Source: CAYNLK01 sp964398055
GTDB taxonomy: Bacteria; Chloroflexota; Anaerolineae; 4572-78; J111
Assembly: GCA_964398055.1 (NCBI GenBank)
Contig: CAYNLK010000064.1
Span: 1 to 34,250 of the forward strand
Reading direction: 5' to 3'
Length of the DNA stretch: 34,250 bases
Shown: piece by piece, positions 1-8,301 of the stretch
Position numbering within the stretch: the first letter of the stretch is position 1
Layout of the letters: each line of letters opens with the position of its first letter
Notes under the pieces: model-generated
What the model was told of the DNA's origin: nothing
Databases searched by the model: none
The model's input: the letters and a program-made list of their open reading frames with translations, nothing else
Translations under genes and position numbers: made by a program

Positions 1-38
1 ACGTGTGGTTTCGTCCGTACAAATTGTTCTTTTGCCAT
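1..38 (-). CDS. tuf: Elongation factor Tu, N-terminal start only (partial)
   Basis: Only the first 12 codons lie in the window, reading MAKEQFVRTKPH from an ATG at 38-36. This is the usual EF-Tu opening, which continues in the family with the GTP-binding loop. The ATG is preceded on the minus strand by AAGGAG and GAGGAAG, both usable ribosome-binding sequences. It lies 165 bp downstream of fusA on the same strand, the classical str-operon position for tuf. EF-Tu delivers aminoacyl-tRNA to the ribosome as a GTP complex. The call rests on a short peptide plus synteny, so it is strong but not final. Confidence 0.88.
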   Translation of the reverse strand, partial: MAKEQFVRTKPH

Positions 39-151
39 CTTCCTCGGTCTCCTTAAATATACTAAATCAGTGGGTATCTTTAAGGTTGCCCCATCACAAC
101 AGAGATATTTACTACTTAGTGAAAGTCTGAACTTTTAAGGCAAACCTTATA

Positions 152-179
152 ATTATAGCCAACTTGATGTTTTTAGCAA
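152..179 (-). promoter_or_regulatory. Likely tuf promoter in the fusA-tuf gap
   Basis: On the minus strand TTGCTA (179-174) is followed after 16 bp by TATAAT (157-152). The -10 box is a perfect consensus and the -35 matches TTGACA at four of six positions. Transcription would start near 145, giving tuf a leader of about 105 nt. This lets tuf be expressed above the level of fusA. Confidence 0.6.
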
Positions 180-203
180 AATCAATCCGCTTCAGGATAA
201 ATG

Positions 204-2282
204 TCAAATTCTTGCGCCAGAGGTAATTTTATCCTGCAACTCTTTGGAAAGCTGGGCATAATGGTCGAATTCCATCGTGAAAGTTGCCCGTCCCTGGGTA
301 GCCGAACGGAGATCGGTGGCATACCCAAACATCTCCGACAAAGGCACCATCGCTGTGATGGCCGAGACGCCCCCGCTTCTGGGGTTCATCCCTTCGATAT
401 TCCCCCGACGACTGGCCAGGTCGCCAATAACGTCACCGGTGAACTCTTCTGGCGTAATCACTTCAACCTTCATCATCGGTTCTAGCAACACCGGGGCCCC
501 TTTTTGCATCGCTTCTTTGAAACCAATCGAGCCGGCAATCTTAAAAGCCATCTCCGATGAATCGACCTCGTGGTAGGAGCCATCAACCAAAGTCACCTTG
601 ACATCAACCACCGGGTAACCGGCCAAGATCCCCGTCGACAACGCTTCCCTAACTCCTTCTTGAACAGCCGGGATATATTCTTTAGGGATCGCGCCGCCAA
701 TGATTTTATTTTCAAACTCAAACCCCTGTCCTTTACCCAGCGGCTCAACTTCCAACTTGACATCGCCGTACTGGCCCCGCCCGCCAGATTGGCGCACAAA
801 ACGGCCCTGGGCGGCAGCCGGCCGGGTAATCGTTTCGCGATAGGCCACCTGCGGACGTCCCACATTCGCTACAACTTTAAACTCTCGGCGCAATCGTTCA
901 ACCAGCACTTCCAAATGAAGCTCACCCATCCCGGAAATTTGGGTCTGGCCGGTATTTTCGTCAACGCGCACCTGGAAAGTTGGATCTTCTTCGGCTAATT
1001 TCTGCAGGGCAATCGAAAGTTTTTCTTCATCAGCCTTGGTTTTAGGCTCAATGGCCATACTGATGACTGGCTCAGGGAAGGTAATTGATTCCATTACCAC
1101 CGGCCGGCTGGGATCACAGATAGTTTCGCCGGTAAAGGTATTTTTGAGGCCAACCACGGCAGCAATGTCGCCGGCATAAACCGTTTTCAACTCTTCCCGA
1201 TGATTGGCATGCATTTGCAGCAGGCGGCCGGCTCGCTCTTTTTTGCCTTTAGAGGTATTTTGCACCCCCGAACCAGCCGCCAGGGTACCGGAATAGACCC
1301 GCAGGTAAGCCAGTCGCCCCACAAATGGATCGGTTACAATCTTGAACACCAGGCCGACAAAAGGATCATTTTCATCGGGAAAAACCACCACTTCCTGCTC
1401 GGTATAGGGATTGAAGCCAATTTTGGGCGGGATATCTTTGGGCGACGGCAGGTAATTGACCACCGCATCCAGCAAACGCTGGACGCCCTTATTCTTCAAG
1501 GCTGAGCCACACAACACCGGCACAATCACCCCAGCAATGGTGGCCATGCGCAGGGCACGATGAATTTCAGCCGGGGTGATTTCTTCCCCTTCAAGATACT
1601 TTTCGATCAGGGCGTCGTCAACCTCAGCCACTTTTTCCAGCATCTCTTCGCGCAGTTGTTTGGCTTCATCCAACATATCAGCCGGGATGGGAGACGCCTC
1701 GGACTTGGTCCCGAGATCATCCAGATAATAAATCGCCTCCATCTTGATCAGATCGATGACACCCCGGAATTTATCTTCGGTTCCAATCGGCATCTGGATC
1801 GGTACCGGATTGGCAGCTAACCGATCGGTAATCATGTCGATCGTTCGTCGGAAATCGGCCCCAATTCGATCCATTTTGTTCACAAAACAGATGCGCGGCA
1901 CCCCAAAGCGATTAGCCTGTCGCCAAACAGTCTCAGACTGTGGTTCAACGCCGGCAACCCCGTCAAAGACCACCACGCCGCCATCTAACACTCGCAACGA
2001 GCGCTGCACTTCGGCGGTAAAATCAATATGGCCTGGCGTATCGATGATGTTAATCTGGTGGTCATTCCAGTAACAGGTCGTTGCCGCCGCAGTGATGGTG
2101 ATACCTCGTTCCTGCTCTTGTTCCATCCAGTCCATGGTCGCCGCGCCATTATGAACTTCACCAATCCGGTGAATCTTTTGAGTATAGAAAAGCACCCGTT
2201 CGGTGACGGTAGTTTTCCCGGCGTCGATATGGGCGATAATACCTATATTACGGGTGCGTTCTAATGGATATTGGCGCGCCAT
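204..2282 (-). CDS. fusA: Translation elongation factor G
   Basis: 692 aa, full length for EF-G. It is the GTPase that translocates tRNA and mRNA through the ribosome. GTPase motifs are clear near the N terminus: AHIDAGKTT (G1), DTPGH (G3) and NKMD (G4). The domains II-V region follows, ending in the usual domain V with RRGNIEGM and the LRSATQGRATFTMEFDHY stretch. The ATG at 2282 opens MARQYPLERTRNIGI, which fits family starts; a GGGGGAAGTGAG stretch upstream may be the ribosome-binding site. It lies downstream of rpsL and rpsG in str-operon order, but 330 bp separate it from rpsG, so its expression may be tuned separately. Nothing looks damaged. Confidence 0.98.
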   Translation of the reverse strand: MARQYPLERTRNIGIIAHIDAGKTTVTERVLFYTQKIHRIGEVHNGAATMDWMEQEQERGITITAAATTCYWNDHQINIIDTPGHIDFTAEVQRSLRVLDGGVVVFDGVAGVEPQSETVWRQANRFGVPRICFVNKMDRIGADFRRTIDMITDRLAANPVPIQMPIGTEDKFRGVIDLIKMEAIYYLDDLGTKSEASPIPADMLDEAKQLREEMLEKVAEVDDALIEKYLEGEEITPAEIHRALRMATIAGVIVPVLCGSALKNKGVQRLLDAVVNYLPSPKDIPPKIGFNPYTEQEVVVFPDENDPFVGLVFKIVTDPFVGRLAYLRVYSGTLAAGSGVQNTSKGKKERAGRLLQMHANHREELKTVYAGDIAAVVGLKNTFTGETICDPSRPVVMESITFPEPVISMAIEPKTKADEEKLSIALQKLAEEDPTFQVRVDENTGQTQISGMGELHLEVLVERLRREFKVVANVGRPQVAYRETITRPAAAQGRFVRQSGGRGQYGDVKLEVEPLGKGQGFEFENKIIGGAIPKEYIPAVQEGVREALSTGILAGYPVVDVKVTLVDGSYHEVDSSEMAFKIAGSIGFKEAMQKGAPVLLEPMMKVEVITPEEFTGDVIGDLASRRGNIEGMNPRSGGVSAITAMVPLSEMFGYATDLRSATQGRATFTMEFDHYAQLSKELQDKITSGARI

Positions 2283-2303
2283 AAATAACTCACTTCCCCC
2301 ACT

Positions 2304-2337
2304 CTTAAGCCGTTCACTTTCTTAAGCCGTTCACTTT
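2304..2337 (-). repeat. 17-bp perfect tandem duplication in the fusA leader
   Basis: CTTAAGCCGTTCACTTT on the plus strand occurs twice back to back, at 2304-2320 and 2321-2337, 22 bp before the fusA start. An inverted partial copy (GGCTTAA) lies at 2404-2410. It could be a protein-binding site in the leader or simple slippage. Confidence 0.75.
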
Positions 2338-2353
2338 TTGTTACCCCTACATC

Positions 2354-2392
2354 TAGTGGTTCAAAAATCGTTATAGACTTTCAGAACCACTA
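2354..2392 (-). other. Hairpin in the fusA leader
   Basis: TAGTGGTTC (2354-2362) pairs perfectly with GAACCACTA (2384-2392) across a 21-nt loop. It lies in the 330-bp rpsG-fusA gap, upstream of the tandem 17-mers. There is no T-run, so it is not an ordinary terminator. Confidence 0.55.
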
Positions 2393-2454
2393 TATATAGG
2401 TACGGCTTAACCTGACCCATCCTCAAAAATAATGAAGTCCCTTTAGGACATCAA

Positions 2455-2501
2455 AAGTCCAAAACTCTTTCCTCACAAAGACCAGTAAGAGTTTTGGACT
2501 T
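2455..2501 (-). other. Strong 15-bp hairpin after rpsG (attenuator or weak terminator)
   Basis: AAGTCCAAAACTCTT (2455-2469) is the exact reverse complement of 2487-2501, with a 17-nt loop. On the minus strand only a short run of four T follows, two of them inside the stem. It may partly terminate or process the rpsL-rpsG transcript before fusA. The stem length makes chance unlikely. Confidence 0.6.
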
Positions 2502-2612
2502 CACTCAAGCTACCAGTCTGTCACCCGCACATTCTGAGGACAATATACGGGTACAGAAATTCAACTAAAAAACTACAGATTGCTCCAGATTAATTTAACA
2601 TTTTCAGCAAAA

Positions 2613-3083
2613 CTACCAGCGGTAATGGGCAAAAGCGCGGTTGGCTTCGGCCATCCGGTGCGTATCCTCACGCTTTTTAACAGTAGCCCCTTGGTTGTTA
2701 GCTGCGTCCATCAACTCAGCCGCTAACTTTTCGGACATCGATTTACCAGAACGAGCGCGGGCTGAATTAACCAACCACCGAATGGCCAAACTTTGGCGAC
2801 GGTCAGGGCGCACCTCCAACGGAACCTGGTAGGTTGCCCCACCTACCCGCCGAGGTCGCACTTCTATAAGCGGCGTAGAATTTTTGACTGCCTGCTCAAA
2901 TATTTCTAAGCCCGGCTTTTTGGCCCGTTTCTCCGCAATCTCAAGCGACTCATAAAAAAGTGAAGCCGCTACAGTTTTCTTGCCGTTCTTCATTAATTTG
3001 TTAATAAAACTGGCAACCAATTCACTGTTATATTTGGAATCCGGTGTGACCGGTCTTTTGACTGCTCGATTTCTTCTAGCCAT
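2613..3083 (-). CDS. rpsG: 30S ribosomal protein S7
   Basis: 156 aa, the usual S7 length. S7 binds the 3' major domain of 16S rRNA, nucleates the 30S head and contributes to the E site. The protein has the typical MARRNRAVKR start, the YQVPLEVRPDRR motif and an ending in RAFAHYRW. The reading frame could open 12 bp earlier at a TTG, but the ATG at 3083 is preferred because GGAGAG lies five bases upstream and the family starts with MARR. It follows rpsL by 39 bp, so the two are surely co-transcribed. Confidence 0.97.
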   Translation of the reverse strand: MARRNRAVKRPVTPDSKYNSELVASFINKLMKNGKKTVAASLFYESLEIAEKRAKKPGLEIFEQAVKNSTPLIEVRPRRVGGATYQVPLEVRPDRRQSLAIRWLVNSARARSGKSMSEKLAAELMDAANNQGATVKKREDTHRMAEANRAFAHYRW

Positions 3084-3122
3084 AAATCTCTCCAAATTTC
3101 AATCAAGTTGGCCCATTAGTGG

Positions 3123-3539
3123 TTACTGCTTGGGTCGCTTGGTCCCATACTTGGAACGGGCCCGGCGTTTGGCATCAACCCCGGTACTATCAAGCGCACC
3201 CCTGACAATATGATAGCGCACCCCGGGCAAATCCTTAACCCGTCCACCGCGCACCAATACCACCGAGTGTTCCTGTAAACTATGTCCCTCGCCCGGAATA
3301 TAGGCAGTCACCTCAATCCCATTTGTTAAGCGAACGCGGGCAATTTTCCGCAGAGCGGAGTTTGGTTTTTTCGGAGTCATGGTACGAACCTGGGTGCAAA
3401 CGCCCCGTTTCTGAGGGGATCCATCCGTGGGCTGCAATCGCCCTTTTAGGGCATTATAAGTAAAACGCAAAGCCGGCGCTTTGGTTCTAAATTTCTTTTG
3501 TTTGCGACCTTTTCGCACCAATTGATTGATTGTTGGCAA
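3123..3539 (-). CDS. rpsL: 30S ribosomal protein S12
   Basis: 138 aa. S12 sits at the decoding centre and controls accuracy. The conserved TMTPKKPNSALRK segment, which carries the streptomycin-resistance lysine, and the GRVKDLPGVRYHIVRG segment are intact. An extra stretch of about 14 residues lies between APAL and SPQKRGVC; Bacillus S12 has the same long form, whereas the Escherichia form is about 124 aa. The start is TTG at 3539, opening MPTINQLVRKGRK, with AGGAGAAC seven bases upstream. It is the first gene of the rpsL-rpsG-fusA-tuf run and has its own promoter at 3733-3761. Confidence 0.98.
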   Translation of the reverse strand: MPTINQLVRKGRKQKKFRTKAPALRFTYNALKGRLQPTDGSPQKRGVCTQVRTMTPKKPNSALRKIARVRLTNGIEVTAYIPGEGHSLQEHSVVLVRGGRVKDLPGVRYHIVRGALDSTGVDAKRRARSKYGTKRPKQ

Positions 3540-3563
3540 GGAAGTTCTCCTACTCTACTAAGA

Positions 3564-3581
3564 TTGTTAGAAAACTAACAA
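3564..3581 (-). other. Small hairpin just upstream of the rpsL ribosome-binding site
   Basis: TTGTTAG (3564-3570) pairs with CTAACAA (3575-3581) around a four-base loop. It ends about 12 nt before the AGGAG of rpsL and so could influence ribosome access. Confidence 0.5.
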
Positions 3582-3604
3582 GCGGCTCACTATTTTGTCA
3601 GTAT

Positions 3605-3641
3605 ACGAGGCCACCGGAATAGCCCTCTCCGGTGGCCTCGT
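3605..3641 (-). other. Very strong GC-rich hairpin in the rpsL leader
   Basis: ACGAGGCCACCGGA (3605-3618) is perfectly complementary to 3628-3641, a 14-bp stem with a nine-base loop. No T-run follows on either strand, so it is not a classical terminator. It lies between the rpsL promoter and start codon, so the mRNA would carry it. It may be a regulatory site for a ribosomal protein, an RNA-stability stem, or a terminator for rpoB read-through. Confidence 0.65.
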
Positions 3642-3732
3642 CACTTATCAAACTGTCCGTATTCTGTGGGCCGAGAACGACTTCTCTGCGCCTTTCTCGT
3701 ATCACATTTCTTACCCACAAAAGCAAGAAGAT

Positions 3733-3761
3733 ACTATAACATAAGCCGGATTAGCTGTCAA
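3733..3761 (-). promoter_or_regulatory. Consensus promoter of the rpsL operon
   Basis: On the minus strand TTGACA (3761-3756) is followed after exactly 17 bp by TATAGT (3738-3733). Transcription would start near 3726, giving a leader of about 185 nt that contains both hairpins. It makes rpsL-rpsG-fusA independent of rpoB. Confidence 0.8.
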
Positions 3762-3813
3762 GTTCCGTATTTAATTTTGGGGACCGGGTTCACCTTCCTC
3801 TACCCGGACAGGC

Positions 3814-6800
3814 CTAACGCGCTCCACCGGGAATACCCAATCCTAGACCGAGCTTGGGCAGCCGTTCCTTTTGATCCTCTTTGCCAAAGGTCATCTTTTC
3901 GTCAGTTTCAGAAATTACTTCAACCGAGAGGCCCAGCGATTGCAGCTCCTTGACCAGCACCCGGAAACTCTCCGGCAAACCGGGATCTTGAATCGGTTCA
4001 CCTTTGACAATGGCTTCATAGGTTTTTACCCGGCCAACCACATCATCACTTTTAACAGTCAACATTTCCTGCAAGGTATGGGCAGCTCCATAGGCCTCCA
4101 AAGCCCACACCTCCATCTCTCCAAACCGCTGACCGCCAAATTGAGCTTTTCCACCCAGCGGTTGCTGCGTTACCAGGCTATAAGGCCCGGTCGAGCGAGC
4201 GTGAACTTTATCCTCAACCAAGTGAGCCAGCTTGAGCATATTGATGATCCCGATGGTCACGGGCCGGTCAAACGGTTCACCGGTTTTGCCATCGTAAACG
4301 GTCATTTTACCGGTGGTCGGCATGGGTAACTGCAGCTCACGAGAGATTTTTAAGGCGTATTTGTCGACTTCTTCATCAGCTAAACTATCCACATCCAGGC
4401 CGACCACAGTCTCTGACCGGCGGCCATCGGCAATCTTGTCGACCCGCTGCTTCATCACTTTCATCCATTCCCGTAAACAAACCAACCGAACGGCCTGGCG
4501 AGCTGCCAGACCAATTTCCTGGGGACGACGTTTACCTTCAAAAGCCAACAGAAAATCCGGATCATAGCCCCTGTCTTTGAGCCAGACTCGTAAGACCGCC
4601 CGGCGAGCGTAAATTTGATCGGTGGCTAACTGCTCCTGATCATAACCCTGCTCACCCAGCCAGTCAATCAAGTAAAGGGTCCGAGCTTCGGCCTCATCTT
4701 CTATGTCCTCGACTTCGTAACCCTGGTCAGCCACCCACTGCCAGGCCTTATCGGTGGTTTCTCGCCAGGCATGATCCATCAGCCACGCTCTGGCCAGCTC
4801 CGCGGCAATTTCATCCTCTTCCGCGCCGTCAAACACAGAACTGATCGCCCGGAAGCCCAACCGGTTGGCCGCCCAGCCCAGGTGAGTTTCAAGGATCTGC
4901 CCGATATTCATGCGGGCCGGCACACCCAGAGGGTTCAAAATGATCTGAACTGGGGTACCATCTTCAAGATAGGGCATATCCTCAACCGCCACTACCCGGG
5001 AGATAACCCCTTTATTGCCGTGGCGACCGGCCATCTTATCGCCCTCACTAATTTTGCGGCGCTGGGCCACCATCACCCGAACCATTCGATCTACGCCGGT
5101 GGGCAGGTCACGATGCTCTTCCCGTGAAAATTCCTTCACATCGACCACAATTCCTTTTTCACCGGGTGGCAAGCGCAAGCTAGAATCTTTGACCTCACGA
5201 GCTTTTTCACCAAAAATGGCCCGCAGCAACTTTTCTTCCGGGGTCAGCTCAGTTTCACCTTTAGGTGTAATCTTACCAACCAGGATGTCGGCCGGACCAA
5301 CTTCCGCCCCTACGCGAACGACTCCAGTTTCATCCAGGTCTTTCAGGGCATCTTCACCCACATTAGGGATATCACGAGTGATTTCTTCTGGTCCCAACTT
5401 GGTATCTCTGGCTTCTATCTCATGTTTTTCAATGTGGATGGAGGTAAATTTATCTTCACGGACCAGCTCTTCACTGATTAGGATAGCATCCTCGTAGTTG
5501 CCGCCTTCCCAACTGACAAAGGCCACCAGCACGTTTTGGCCCAGGGCTAATTCGCCATGATCGGTCGAACTTGAGTCGGCCAGAACCGTGCCCTTTTCTA
5601 CCCACTGACCTTTGTAAGCAGTGGGACGCTGGTCAATGCAAGTGGATTGGTTGGACCGATCAAACTTGCGGAAAGGATATTCCCGCTCTTTGCCATCTTC
5701 CTCCCGGACCACTACGGTTCGGCCAGTGACCCGGACGACTTGACCGGCTGCTTCGGCAATAATGACCTGACCGGAGTCAACCGCAGCCTGATATTCCATG
5801 CCGGTCCCAACAATCGGCGCTTCCGGCCGGATCAGCGGCACGGCCTGTCGCTGCATGTTCGAGCCCATCAAAGCCCGGTTGGCATCGTCGTGCTCCAAGA
5901 AGGGAATGAGGGCGGCGCTGATCCCCACAATCTGCTTGGGCGAGACATCCATGTAATCGACCTTATCAGGACTTTCAAATACAAAAGTTTGATGATGACG
6001 AACACTCACCCGCTCGTTAACGAACTGTCGCCGCTCATCCAACTTGGCATTGGCCTGGGCGATGGTGAAGTTATCTTCGTCATCAGCCGACAGATAGACG
6101 ATTTCGTCGGTTACCATCGGCTTGGTTAAGACCGGCGCTTCAAGTTTCAATTGGGCAATCTTGATGGCCGTATCTTCGTCAATCAGGGTATTGACCGGTA
6201 CAACCACTTCCCCTGTCTCAGGGTCTTTGACCTCGGCTCGAGTAGTTTTCCCAACCAGGCCATCAATATCAGCCGGATCGACTTTGTTGATGACTTTGCG
6301 ATAGGGGGTTTCAATAAAACCAAATTCATTGACCCGGCTGAAGGCGGCCAACCGGCCGATCAAACCGATGTTCGGCCCTTCCGGGGTCTCGATGGGGCAA
6401 ATTCGACCGTAATGGCTATGGTGCACATCACGCACGTCAAAACCAGCCCGCTCACGCCGCAGACCGCCCGGTCCAAGCGCGCTCAAGGTCCGCTTGTGGG
6501 TCAATTCGGCCAGCGGGTTGGTTTGATCCATAAATTGAGACAACTGGCTGCCGCCAAAGAACTCGCGCGTCGCCGCCACCACCGGGCGAATGTTCACCAA
6601 CGACATAGGCGTGACCTGCTCGGGGTCGCGGATCGACATCCGTTCGCGCACCACCCGTTCCATCCGCAACAAACCAACCCGCAACTGGTTCTGAATCAAT
6701 TCACCCACCGTTTTGACGCGGCGGTTACCTAGGTGATCGATATCATCAGACTTCACCCGGCCATTGTTGATATCGATCATGCGGGCCACCACTTGGGTCA

Positions 6801-7755
6801 AGTCCTGTTTCGTCAGGGTCCGATGTTCAATCGGGATATTCAGCCCCAGCCGTCGATTCAGTTTGTAGCGGCCTACTTTGCTCAAATCATAGCGCCGTGA
6901 CGAGAACAGCAGGGAGAGCAAGAAGTTCACCGCGTTTTCGATTGTCGGCGGGTCGCCCGGACGCAGTTTCTTATAGAATTCCAACAACGCCTCATTGACG
7001 CTTTTGGTGGGATCCTTATCGATGCTGGCCTGAATATAGGCATGGTCGGCCTGGGTATCAACCGTTTCAAACAGGCTTAACAACTGCTCATCGGTCCCCA
7101 AGCCCATCTGGGTGCAGAGGTTAGGATCCTTCATGACCGCTTTGAGCGTTTCGTCATCCAGGTCGGCAATTTGAATGGCTCGCAGCAAGATGGTAACCGG
7201 CAGCTTGCGCTTCCGATCAACTTTAACGGAAATCAGGTCGCGACGGGAAGTTTCAAATTCCAACCAGGCCCCACGATTGGGGATCAACTTGGCAAAACAG
7301 AGGTCCCGGCCCGTGGCCCGATCTTCTTCACTGGTAAAATAGACCCCGGGTGAACGGATAAGCTGAGAAACTACCACTCGCTCGGCGCCGTTGATGACAA
7401 ATGTACCATTCGCGGTCATCAGCGGGAAGTCGCCCATAAAGACTTCCTGCTCCTGAATCTCACCCGTTTCTTTGTTTATCAGCCGGATTTGAACCCATAA
7501 GGGACTGGCAAAGGTTATATCCCGCTCTCGACACTCATTTTCAGAGTATTTGGGTTCATCAAAACGATAATCCAAAAAATGAAGCTCCAGGTTTTTGTTG
7601 AAGCTAACAATCGGCGATATTTCGTCAAAAAGTTCACGCAAACCCTCATCTTTGAACTGTTTAAATGACTCGAGCTGAACCTCAATTAAGCGGGGCAACT
7701 CTAGAATATCGGGAATACGAGCGTAACTTTTTTTGCGACCGGAGTTAAAAGACAT
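3814..7755 (-). CDS. rpoB: DNA-directed RNA polymerase subunit beta
   Basis: 1313 aa, the beta subunit of core RNA polymerase. Landmarks run in order: PLMTANGTFVINGAERVVVSQ near 111-131, the rifampicin region around 400-470 with ICPIETPEGPNIGLI, GDKMAGRHGNKG at 905-916 and, at the C terminus, YDGKTGEPFDRP, KAQFGGQRFGEMEVWALEAYGA and the helix contacting beta-prime. About 190 residues separate LETHLGWA (954-961) and YDGKTGEPF (1154-1162), roughly 100 more than I recall for Thermus beta. They hold an internally repeated Trp/Gly-Tyr helical insertion. The ATG at 7755 has AGGAG ten bases upstream. rpsL follows downstream instead of rpoC, and no rplJ-rplL lies upstream. Transcription comes from 8166-8194. 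Confidence 0.98.
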   Translation of the reverse strand: MSFNSGRKKSYARIPDILELPRLIEVQLESFKQFKDEGLRELFDEISPIVSFNKNLELHFLDYRFDEPKYSENECRERDITFASPLWVQIRLINKETGEIQEQEVFMGDFPLMTANGTFVINGAERVVVSQLIRSPGVYFTSEEDRATGRDLCFAKLIPNRGAWLEFETSRRDLISVKVDRKRKLPVTILLRAIQIADLDDETLKAVMKDPNLCTQMGLGTDEQLLSLFETVDTQADHAYIQASIDKDPTKSVNEALLEFYKKLRPGDPPTIENAVNFLLSLLFSSRRYDLSKVGRYKLNRRLGLNIPIEHRTLTKQDLTQVVARMIDINNGRVKSDDIDHLGNRRVKTVGELIQNQLRVGLLRMERVVRERMSIRDPEQVTPMSLVNIRPVVAATREFFGGSQLSQFMDQTNPLAELTHKRTLSALGPGGLRRERAGFDVRDVHHSHYGRICPIETPEGPNIGLIGRLAAFSRVNEFGFIETPYRKVINKVDPADIDGLVGKTTRAEVKDPETGEVVVPVNTLIDEDTAIKIAQLKLEAPVLTKPMVTDEIVYLSADDEDNFTIAQANAKLDERRQFVNERVSVRHHQTFVFESPDKVDYMDVSPKQIVGISAALIPFLEHDDANRALMGSNMQRQAVPLIRPEAPIVGTGMEYQAAVDSGQVIIAEAAGQVVRVTGRTVVVREEDGKEREYPFRKFDRSNQSTCIDQRPTAYKGQWVEKGTVLADSSSTDHGELALGQNVLVAFVSWEGGNYEDAILISEELVREDKFTSIHIEKHEIEARDTKLGPEEITRDIPNVGEDALKDLDETGVVRVGAEVGPADILVGKITPKGETELTPEEKLLRAIFGEKAREVKDSSLRLPPGEKGIVVDVKEFSREEHRDLPTGVDRMVRVMVAQRRKISEGDKMAGRHGNKGVISRVVAVEDMPYLEDGTPVQIILNPLGVPARMNIGQILETHLGWAANRLGFRAISSVFDGAEEDEIAAELARAWLMDHAWRETTDKAWQWVADQGYEVEDIEDEAEARTLYLIDWLGEQGYDQEQLATDQIYARRAVLRVWLKDRGYDPDFLLAFEGKRRPQEIGLAARQAVRLVCLREWMKVMKQRVDKIADGRRSETVVGLDVDSLADEEVDKYALKISRELQLPMPTTGKMTVYDGKTGEPFDRPVTIGIINMLKLAHLVEDKVHARSTGPYSLVTQQPLGGKAQFGGQRFGEMEVWALEAYGAAHTLQEMLTVKSDDVVGRVKTYEAIVKGEPIQDPGLPESFRVLVKELQSLGLSVEVISETDEKMTFGKEDQKERLPKLGLGLGIPGGAR

Positions 7756-7992
7756 GAATGATTAGCTCCTTATTAAAAATAACCTTAGTTAACATATTCA
7801 CAAGCAAAGACAAACATGGAACAATACCTTTGGCTGACAATCCACCTGATTTCTACAAAACTTGGCAAACTATTTTTCGAGCAGAGATGAAAAAAGAATC
7901 CAGTGAAGAGGAGGGATACCGGTTGTCTTAAACTAGAAGTCACACGGTTGCAGCGGGTTAGAGTTATTGGTTTTGTTACTCCTAAAATATTT

Positions 7993-8116
7993 CCTACCTT
8001 GTAGCAGGTAGGGTATGTCATCGCCGGTGATGGTTTGGGCAAGACTGGCTACTTGCCCTGCAGCAGAGAGGGTTATTAAAATATGTAGTATATCTATATA
8101 TTGAGGAAATCACCTC
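7993..8116 (-). other. Series of hairpins in the long rpoB leader
   Basis: The 545-bp gap between metK and rpoB holds the rpoB promoter, about 400 nt of leader and the metK terminator. Short stems lie in sequence: 7993-7999 with 8006-8012 (7 bp), CATC/GATG around 8019-8032, 8037-8043 with 8052-8058 (7 bp), and 8103-8106 with 8113-8116. No known riboswitch motif was recognised. Between 7756 and 7990 I see only the ribosome-binding site. Confidence 0.4.
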
Positions 8117-8165
8117 GATATGGGGCACCAATAGAAAAAACTAAACTTTACAACTACGAACTTAT

Positions 8166-8194
8166 AATATAACCCAAGAATGAAATCTTGTCAA
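8166..8194 (-). promoter_or_regulatory. Consensus promoter of rpoB
   Basis: On the minus strand TTGACA (8194-8189) is followed after 17 bp by TATATT (8171-8166). The start site would be near 8159, about 400 nt before the rpoB ATG. It is the only strong promoter match seen in the metK-rpoB gap. Confidence 0.8.
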
Positions 8195-8241
8195 GCTGGC
8201 AACAAAAAATTTTAAGATTTAGCCTGGACTAAAGTCACAAG

Positions 8242-8280
8242 AAAAAAATCCCAAACTGATGAGAAACCAGCTTGGGATTT
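8242..8280 (-). terminator. Intrinsic terminator after metK
   Basis: On the minus strand AAATCCCAA (8280-8272) pairs with TTGGGATTT (8254-8246), with three further pairs inside after one mismatch and a nine-base loop. A run of T (complement of A at 8242-8248) follows. It sits 22 bp past the metK stop and closes the SAM-cycle operon. Confidence 0.85.
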
Positions 8281-8301
8281 TGCTTTTGGTAACTTTAATG
8301 A

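Noticed and set aside
3605..3641. Intrinsic terminator of rpoB
   Set aside because: Strong stem but no T-run on the minus strand, and it lies downstream of the rpsL promoter; kept as a leader hairpin.
7785..8042. 85-aa minus-strand frame in the rpoB leader
   Set aside because: No family resemblance, no convincing ribosome-binding site, odd composition and overlap with leader hairpins; treated as untranslated leader.
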